Of a stretch of 64,000 nt of DNA, positions 58,837-64,000 are shown in pieces. The stretch lies in assembly GCA_002284895.1 (NCBI GenBank), contig CP015605.1, forward strand, positions 1,442,416-1,506,415, written 5' to 3'. Each line of letters begins with the position of its first letter. Within the stretch, counting starts at the first letter, position 1. Below the pieces are notes generated by a model that ran no database searches, was not told where the DNA came from, and saw nothing but the letters and a program-made list of their open reading frames with translations. Position numbers and translations under genes: made by a program. Origin of the DNA: Actinobacteria bacterium IMCC19121. Its GTDB lineage: Bacteria; Actinomycetota; Actinomycetes; Nanopelagicales; Nanopelagicaceae.

Positions 58837-59958
58837 ATGCGTGTAGTCGTCCCGAAAGAAATAAAAGATGGTGAGAAGCGCGTGGCGCTTGTCCCCGATG
58901 TCATTAATAAATTAACTCGACTTGGTTTTGATGTTGTCATCGAATCCGGTGCTGGAGTCCATTCTCAGGCTGTAGATGCTGAATATAAAGCTGCGGGTGC
59001 AACTATCTCTAATGGAGAGGTACTCAGCACTGCTGATGCAGTTCTTTCAGTACAACCACTAACGCCGGCTCAAATGGGTAAGTTAAAAAAGGGTGCAATC
59101 ACCATTTCATTCCTTTCTCCAGTTACTGCAGTTGATTCGATTGATGCTGCAGCAGCTGCAGGAGTCACTGCATTTTCCCTAGAACTTGTTCCCCGCATTT
59201 CGCGTGCACAGTCAATGGATGCGCTCACTTCTCAAGCGTTGTGCGCCGGATACCGCGCCGTACTAGTTGGGGCAGAATTATCACCAAGGTTTTTCCCAAT
59301 GCTCATGACTGCTGCAGGAACAGTTACACCTGCACAAGTACTAGTACTTGGTGCAGGAGTTGCAGGACTGCAAGCAATTGCAACTGCTCGTCGACTTGGC
59401 GCAGTTGTTTCTGCTTACGATGTGCGTCCTGCGTCTGCAGATGAAGTTCGATCAATGGGTGCAACATTTATTGAGTTAGAACTTGAATCACTAGAAGGTT
59501 CAGGTGGTTACGCACGTGAGATGACTGAAGACCGCGCAGCTAAGCAACGTGAACTTCTGACGCCTTACATTGCTAAATCACACATTGTTATTACAACCGC
59601 TGCAGTGCCTGGTCGCCAAGCACCGCGCTTGATGACTCAAGCGATGGTTGATTCCATGGGTCCTGGCACAGTGATCGTTGACTTGGCCGCTGAAACTGGC
59701 GGAAACGTTGAAGGATCTAAACCTGGAGAAATTGTCATTACTTCTGGTGGTGTCAAGATTTGGGGCGGCAAAGATGTACCAAGCCAGCTCCCATTCCACG
59801 CTTCATTCCTTTATTCACGTAACGTGGTTAATTTGCTAACTCTTATGACTACGGCTGCAAAAGAGGGTGAAGCAGTTGCATTTAACCTTAATTTTGAGGA
59901 TGAAATTATTAATGGTTCTGCGCTAACACATGCTGGATCACGAAGAGGAGACAAATAA
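58837..59958 (+). CDS. pntAA: NAD(P) transhydrogenase subunit alpha part 1
   Basis: The NAD(H)-binding domain I of proton-translocating transhydrogenase, 373 aa. VVPKEIKDGEKRVALVPDVI and the Rossmann segment VLGAGVAGLQAIATARRLGA are characteristic. The three-gene split (PntAA, PntAB, PntB) is typical of Actinobacteria. The next start follows the stop directly. Confidence 0.96.
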   Translation: MRVVVPKEIKDGEKRVALVPDVINKLTRLGFDVVIESGAGVHSQAVDAEYKAAGATISNGEVLSTADAVLSVQPLTPAQMGKLKKGAITISFLSPVTAVDSIDAAAAAGVTAFSLELVPRISRAQSMDALTSQALCAGYRAVLVGAELSPRFFPMLMTAAGTVTPAQVLVLGAGVAGLQAIATARRLGAVVSAYDVRPASADEVRSMGATFIELELESLEGSGGYAREMTEDRAAKQRELLTPYIAKSHIVITTAAVPGRQAPRLMTQAMVDSMGPGTVIVDLAAETGGNVEGSKPGEIVITSGGVKIWGGKDVPSQLPFHASFLYSRNVVNLLTLMTTAAKEGEAVAFNLNFEDEIINGSALTHAGSRRGDK

Positions 59959-60240
59959 ATGGAACCAATGGCAATTGTTTCAATCTTTGTATTAGCTGTT
60001 TTCGTGGGTTTTGAGGTTGTTTCAAAAGTCTCCTCAACCCTGCACACTCCCCTAATGTCAGGTGCCAACGCCATTCACGGAGTCATCTTGGTGGGTGCAA
60101 TCATTGTTGCCGACCACAGTTCAACCAATCTTGAACTAGGACTCTCAGTAGCTGCAATTGTTTTAGCAACGATCAATATGGTGGGCGGCTTCGTCGTTAC
60201 CGATCGAATGCTTGAAATGTTCAAAGGAAACAAAAAATGA
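59959..60240 (+). CDS. pntAB: NAD(P) transhydrogenase subunit alpha part 2
   Basis: 93 aa with three membrane helices, supplying part of the proton channel. The conserved segment reads SSTLHTPLMSGANAIHGVILVGAI. It has GAGGAG just before the ATG and overlaps pntB by 4 bp. Confidence 0.95.
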   Translation: MEPMAIVSIFVLAVFVGFEVVSKVSSTLHTPLMSGANAIHGVILVGAIIVADHSSTNLELGLSVAAIVLATINMVGGFVVTDRMLEMFKGNKK

Positions 60241-61628
60241 GCCGCACGCTATATGACCTCATAGGTTTGGCTGCTGGTGTTGCATTTATCCTGGCGCTTA
60301 AAGGTTTATCGCACCCAAAGACTGCACGCCGTGGAAACTTAATCGGTGCCTTTGGTGCAACTTTGGCAACATTAGTTGTCTTCTTCTACGCCAATCCTGG
60401 CTCATCTCTTCCACTTAATAATTTAGGGTGGATTCTCGGTGCCATGGTGGTTGGTCTTGCAGTTGGAGTTCCAGCTGCACGTAAAGTTCAAATGACTCAG
60501 ATGCCACAACTTGTGGCTCTATTTAATGGTGTGGGTGGTGGCGCAGCTGCTTTAGTGGCAATTGTTGAATACCTTCACTTAGGAGCAGAAGCAACTACGG
60601 CAGAAGTTGTATTTACAGTCTTTACGGTAATCGTTGGTTGTGTTTCATTCAGCGGTTCAGTAATTACTTTCTTAAAACTTCAAGAGTTAATGACTACTCG
60701 CCCAGTAATTTTTCCAGCGGGTCGATTCATCATTGCAGCTACGCTGGCTAGCGTTATTGGTGTTGGAGGCTGGGTTGTAACCGCCCTTGGAACGACTCCC
60801 CTCTTAGTTCTTGCTGGACTCTCATTGCTTTTCGGTGTTCTCTTTGTGCTCCCTGTGGGTGGCGCAGATGTACCTATTGTTATTTCACTACTGAATGCAT
60901 TTACAGGTTTAACTGTGGCAGCAAGTGGTTATGTTCTAGATTCAGTTCTACTCATTATTGCTGGAACTTTAGTTGGGGCATCAGGAACAATCCTGACTCG
61001 TCTAATGGCAGAAGCAATGGGACGTTCTTTATTTGGAACTCTCTTTGGTGCATTTACTGCAAAGCCACAGGAAGCTTCTGGCTCAGGGGAAGAGCGCCCA
61101 GTGCGTTCAGGTTCACCTGATGACGTTGCGATCTTGCTTAACTATGCACGTCGCGTAGTAATCGTGCCTGGATTTGGTTTAGCAGTTGCACAAGCTCAGC
61201 ACACTGTTCGCGAACTTGCAGACATGATGATTGCTAAGGGAATCGATGTTGCTTATGGAATTCACCCAGTGGCAGGACGTATGCCTGGACATATGAACGT
61301 CTTGCTTGCAGAAGCTAATGTTCCATATGAACAGCTTGCAGAAATGGATGAAGTAAACCCAACATTTGGTCAAACTGATGTGGCGATTGTTATTGGTGCA
61401 AACGATGTTGTTAACCCAGCTGCTCAAACTTCTCCGGGCTGCCCTATTTATGGAATGCCTATTTTGGAAGTTAATCAGGCGGCAAACATCATCTTCTTAA
61501 AGCGTTCAATGCGTCCTGGCTTTGCCGGAATTGAAAATGAACTCCTTTACGATCCAAAGACGATGCTTTTATTCGGTGATGCTAAAGCCTCACTGACTAA
61601 GGTTGTTTCTGCACTTAAAGCGCTCTAA
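60237..61628 (+). CDS. pntB: NAD(P) transhydrogenase subunit beta
   Basis: 463 aa. About eight N-terminal helices are followed by the NADP(H)-binding domain III (about residues 290-463) with VIVPGFGLAVAQAQHTVREL, GIHPVAGRMPGHMNVLLAEA and MPILEVNQAANIIFLKRSM. Uses the proton gradient to make NADPH from NADH, which links it to the rhodopsin and respiratory chain. Confidence 0.96.
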   Translation: MSRTLYDLIGLAAGVAFILALKGLSHPKTARRGNLIGAFGATLATLVVFFYANPGSSLPLNNLGWILGAMVVGLAVGVPAARKVQMTQMPQLVALFNGVGGGAAALVAIVEYLHLGAEATTAEVVFTVFTVIVGCVSFSGSVITFLKLQELMTTRPVIFPAGRFIIAATLASVIGVGGWVVTALGTTPLLVLAGLSLLFGVLFVLPVGGADVPIVISLLNAFTGLTVAASGYVLDSVLLIIAGTLVGASGTILTRLMAEAMGRSLFGTLFGAFTAKPQEASGSGEERPVRSGSPDDVAILLNYARRVVIVPGFGLAVAQAQHTVRELADMMIAKGIDVAYGIHPVAGRMPGHMNVLLAEANVPYEQLAEMDEVNPTFGQTDVAIVIGANDVVNPAAQTSPGCPIYGMPILEVNQAANIIFLKRSMRPGFAGIENELLYDPKTMLLFGDAKASLTKVVSALKAL

Positions 61629-61688
61629 CTCCAAGTTGCAGGTGGTTGAATGTTCAACTAACCTTGTATTTAACAAAGGAGAGTTGAT

Positions 61689-62756
61689 ATGCCTGCAGTT
61701 AGCGTTAGCGATATAACAGTTTTGCCGCGCGTGAATGAAGCCCCACATGCGCGTGCTCGCACTGTAAAGAGCATCACAACTGCCCCTCAAGGTTTTGAAG
61801 GTGAAGGTTTTCCTGTTCGCCGTGCTTTTGCAGGAGTTGATCTTGCCGAACTTGATCCATTTATTCACTTAGATCAAATGGGTGAAGTTGAATACGCACC
61901 TGGTGAACCAAAAGGAACTCCTTGGCACCCACACCGTGGTTTTGAAACTGTTACTTACATTATTGATGGAATTTTCGACCACCAAGATAACAACGGTGGT
62001 GGAGGAACGATTTCTAACGGTGACACTCAGTGGATGACTGCCGGTGCTGGAATCCTTCACATTGAAACTCCCCCAGAGCATTTAGTCATGAGTGGTGGCT
62101 TGTTTCATGGTTTCCAACTTTGGGTGAACCTGCCTGCAGCCAAAAAGTGGTCACCTCCTGCATATCAAGATGTTCGTGCACAAGATGTTGCATTGCTTTC
62201 TTCTAGCGATGGTGGATCACTGATTCGCGTTATCGCAGGTGAAGTAGATGGACATGCAGGTCCAGGAACAACGCAAACTCCAATTACATTAATTCACGCA
62301 ACCATCGCAGCCGGTGCAGAGCTTCGTTTGCCATGGCGACGTGATTACAACGCACTTGTATACACAATGGCTGGTCATGGTTTTGTTGGCGATGAAGAAC
62401 GCCCTGTTCACACAGGTCAGTTAACAGTTTTTGGAGATGGCGACACAATTGTTGTTCGCGCAGCAAATAATCAGGAATCCCGCTCACCTGAAATGGAACT
62501 ATTCATCTTGGGTGGAGCACCAATTAAGGAGCCTGTTGCTTGGATGGGACCCTTCGTGATGAATACAAAGCGCGAAGTTCTCCAAGCTTTTGAAGATTTC
62601 CAAAAAGGTCTACTGGGTTCAATTCCTGCAATCTATAAAGAAGATGCAAAGAAGCCTCTGAATCGAAGTGGTGCGGGAACAAAGCTAGGCGGGGATTCAA
62701 AACCGGCCGATGTTTTAGATGTGCACGGTGCGCCAAGGGATCTACAGCAGGGTTGA
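61689..62756 (+). CDS. Pirin family protein
   Basis: 355 aa bicupin. The N-terminal cupin carries the metal-ligand pattern HPHRGFETVTYIIDGIFDHQD and AGAGILHIETP. AAAGGAG lies upstream of the ATG, so unlike its neighbours this gene is leadered. Bacterial pirins include quercetinases and regulators of pyruvate dehydrogenase; the function here is open. Confidence 0.9.
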   Translation: MPAVSVSDITVLPRVNEAPHARARTVKSITTAPQGFEGEGFPVRRAFAGVDLAELDPFIHLDQMGEVEYAPGEPKGTPWHPHRGFETVTYIIDGIFDHQDNNGGGGTISNGDTQWMTAGAGILHIETPPEHLVMSGGLFHGFQLWVNLPAAKKWSPPAYQDVRAQDVALLSSSDGGSLIRVIAGEVDGHAGPGTTQTPITLIHATIAAGAELRLPWRRDYNALVYTMAGHGFVGDEERPVHTGQLTVFGDGDTIVVRAANNQESRSPEMELFILGGAPIKEPVAWMGPFVMNTKREVLQAFEDFQKGLLGSIPAIYKEDAKKPLNRSGAGTKLGGDSKPADVLDVHGAPRDLQQG

Positions 62757-62774
62757 TTGATAAGCCCTACCTGT

Positions 62775-62780
62775 CATACT
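62775..62780 (+). promoter_or_regulatory. Possible -10 element of a leaderless promoter (GNAT gene)
   Basis: CATACT ends 6 nt before the ATG at 62787. It departs from TANNNT at the first base but the spacing supports the ATG. Confidence 0.3.
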
Positions 62781-62786
62781 TCACGA

Positions 62787-63359
62787 ATGATTTGGTGGCC
62801 CACAGAAGTTCCGACGCTCACGCATGGACTCATCACTTTGCGTGCACCAGAAGAATCTGACATCCCTGCTCTATTTGAAGGTGCGCAGGATCCCCTCATC
62901 CCAGTCTTTACTCGCATTCCATCAAATTATTCAATGGCAAATGCTGAGTTTTATGTTCGTGATAGATCCCCAAATGCCTTTGCAAACCAAACTGAACTGC
63001 AATTAGCACTTGAATACGGCAATGGCGCGGATGCAAAGTTTGGTGGTGCATTTTCTTTCCACAGCATGGATTTGCGCGAACATGTTGCAGAAATTGGATA
63101 CTGGCTTTGCGCACCAATGCGCGGCAAAGGAATTGGTTCAATTGCCACAAAGCTTCTAACTCAGTTTGGTTTTGAGAGCATTGGTTTTGAGCGTATCGAA
63201 GCCGTTGTGAATGTGGAAAATATCGCTTCACGTAAGCTTCTTGAGAAATCTGGGTATAGCCTAGAAGGCATCATGCGAAAGAAATCACGTAAAGAAGATG
63301 GAACACAAATAGATATGGTGCTCTATGCAGCCACACGACAGGATTGGCAGGGTCTTTAA
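62787..63359 (+). CDS. GNAT family N-acetyltransferase (RimJ/RimL-like)
   Basis: 190 aa. LITLRAPEESDIPALFEGAQD is the usual start of this subfamily, with acetyl-CoA motif GYWLCAPMRGKGIGSIATKLL and the later ENIASRKLLEKSGYSLEGIMRKK. The ATG at 62787 is preferred to the TTG at 62757 that abuts the pirin stop. Substrate unknown; may acetylate a protein N-terminus or a small amine. Confidence 0.88.
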   Translation: MIWWPTEVPTLTHGLITLRAPEESDIPALFEGAQDPLIPVFTRIPSNYSMANAEFYVRDRSPNAFANQTELQLALEYGNGADAKFGGAFSFHSMDLREHVAEIGYWLCAPMRGKGIGSIATKLLTQFGFESIGFERIEAVVNVENIASRKLLEKSGYSLEGIMRKKSRKEDGTQIDMVLYAATRQDWQGL

Positions 63360-63707
63360 ATGGAAAGTCTGGCAATAATCGTTGCAGCTCTGTTCATTTT
63401 TGCAGTTATCTCTGGTCCAATAGCAATGTTGATTTCTAAAATTAAGACACATTCCTTGATCACTTTATTCATCAAAAGAATTTTTCATGGAATGTTCATA
63501 GCTATGGGCGTTTTAGTTGGTGCTCAATGGCTGTTCATTCCTGGACTTCCAATTGCCCCACGCTTAATTGGTATTACTTCTTTGTGCACTACCTATATCG
63601 CAACGAAGAATGAATACTTCCCTCATTTTAAAATCTTAAGCCGCCTAGGAATAAAAACAGGGCGAAGTAATGGAAAAGATGGACATGGCCCAGAGGGCCA
63701 ACATTAA
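63360..63707 (+). CDS. Small membrane protein of unknown function
   Basis: 115 aa beginning directly after the GNAT stop. Two or three hydrophobic segments (LAIIVAALFIFAVISGPIAML; FHGMFIAMGVLVGAQWLFI; PRLIGITSLCTTYIA) precede a polar, Gly-rich tail. Family not recognised. It ends 7 bp from the convergent ssrA 3' end. Confidence 0.65.
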   Translation: MESLAIIVAALFIFAVISGPIAMLISKIKTHSLITLFIKRIFHGMFIAMGVLVGAQWLFIPGLPIAPRLIGITSLCTTYIATKNEYFPHFKILSRLGIKTGRSNGKDGHGPEGQH

Positions 63708-63714
63708 ATAAATT

Positions 63715-64000
63715 TGGTGGAGGTGCCGGGAATCGAACCCGGGTCCTTCGGTGCAAAAACAGGGCTTCTACGGGCGTAGTGTGATTATCGCTTTCTCAGT
63801 CCCGAAGTTTCTCCACACGACTCTTCGACGAACTCAGTTGCAAAAATGTTCTCCCTCGTTGTTTGCAACACCAACGAAGTGAAAAGCCCTCTAGCGACGC
63901 TAGATCCCAGGTCGAGAGCGGCACCTGGGCTAACGGCTTCGAAATGCTTATGCAGCGAGTTCGAAAGCTTGCTGATTAGTGTCAGCAGTTATTTTTTGCA
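63715..64000 (-). ncRNA. ssrA: Transfer-messenger RNA (tmRNA), 5' part beyond the window
   Basis: The 3' end reads as a tRNA-like T arm (GGGTTCGATTCCCGGC) followed by ACCTCCACCA, so CCA is encoded, unlike the tRNA-Leu here. The coding tag ends at a TAA at 63950-63948 on the minus strand. The visible tag reads QKITADTNQQAFELAA; the resume codon is just beyond the window. Pseudoknot-like GC-rich repeats fill the middle. It rescues stalled ribosomes and tags their products for proteolysis. Confidence 0.95.

Overview
The window is a gene-dense, modest-GC stretch of an actinobacterial chromosome. The best fit is a streamlined freshwater acI-type organism (Nanopelagicales, the 'Ca. Planktophila'/'Ca. 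Nanopelagicus' group). This placement is an inference. It rests on (i) an actinobacterial gene order, argS-lysA-hom-thrC-thrB-rho-rpmE-prfA-prmC-Sua5/YrdC-(glyA)-wecA-atpI-atpBEFHAGDC with murA and a cobalamin adenosyltransferase nearby, as known from Mycobacterium; (ii) actinobacterial family proteins (DUF4032, DUF3039, DUF2017 beside ClpS, GlgE, an Asp-type MurA); (iii) a proton-pumping actinorhodopsin; and (iv) extreme compaction. No gap between genes exceeds about 200 bp, and stop codons of convergent genes interlock. No phage, insertion sequence, CRISPR array or other mobile DNA was seen.

Layout. 1-7.1 kb: 3' part of aceE, then glgE and glgB (alpha-glucan synthesis), then an MFS transporter on the other strand. 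7.1-15.8 kb: a thioredoxin-fold/TPR protein, a DUF4032 kinase-like protein, an AI-2E family permease, an alpha/beta hydrolase, an aldehyde dehydrogenase, an ABC exporter pair, a secreted Lys/Thr-rich protein and a cobalamin adenosyltransferase. 15.8-18 kb: murA and glpX. 18-39 kb, minus strand: the ATP synthase operon and the long housekeeping cluster up to argS. 39.1-43.5 kb: a xylose module (xylF, a one-domain xylG, xylH, convergent xylA). 43.6-46.5 kb: tRNA-Leu(UAG), an HhH protein, metY, a small membrane protein and actinorhodopsin. 46.7-52.6 kb: a DUF885 protein, a hemolysin III family protein, and a surface/nucleoid-like group in which an acyltransferase sits between two proteins with histone-H1-like Lys/Ala tails. 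52.6-57.8 kb: rdgB, rph, murI, DUF2017, clpS, a secreted GH18 protein, DUF3039. 57.9-63.7 kb: argF, the three-gene transhydrogenase pntAA-pntAB-pntB, a pirin, a GNAT acetyltransferase and a small membrane protein. The window ends inside ssrA (tmRNA, minus strand).

How it fits together. Light (rhodopsin) and respiration (pyruvate dehydrogenase) can both build the proton gradient used by ATP synthase and by the transhydrogenase, which makes NADPH. Xylose is imported and isomerised, and GlpX serves gluconeogenesis. GlgE and GlgB store carbon as alpha-glucan. MurA, MurI, WecA and LysA (lysine, the last step from diaminopimelate) concern the envelope and its precursors.

The strongest system-level signal is promoter architecture. 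At least thirteen genes have a TANNNT -10 hexamer exactly 6 or 7 nt before the start codon, which predicts leaderless mRNAs. Several divergent pairs share intergenic gaps of only 28-54 bp. The most interesting unexplained items are the membrane-anchored protein with a histone-like tail and an FN3-like ectodomain, the structured leader of the rhodopsin mRNA, the degenerate YrdC/Sua5 protein and the truncated ATP synthase epsilon subunit.
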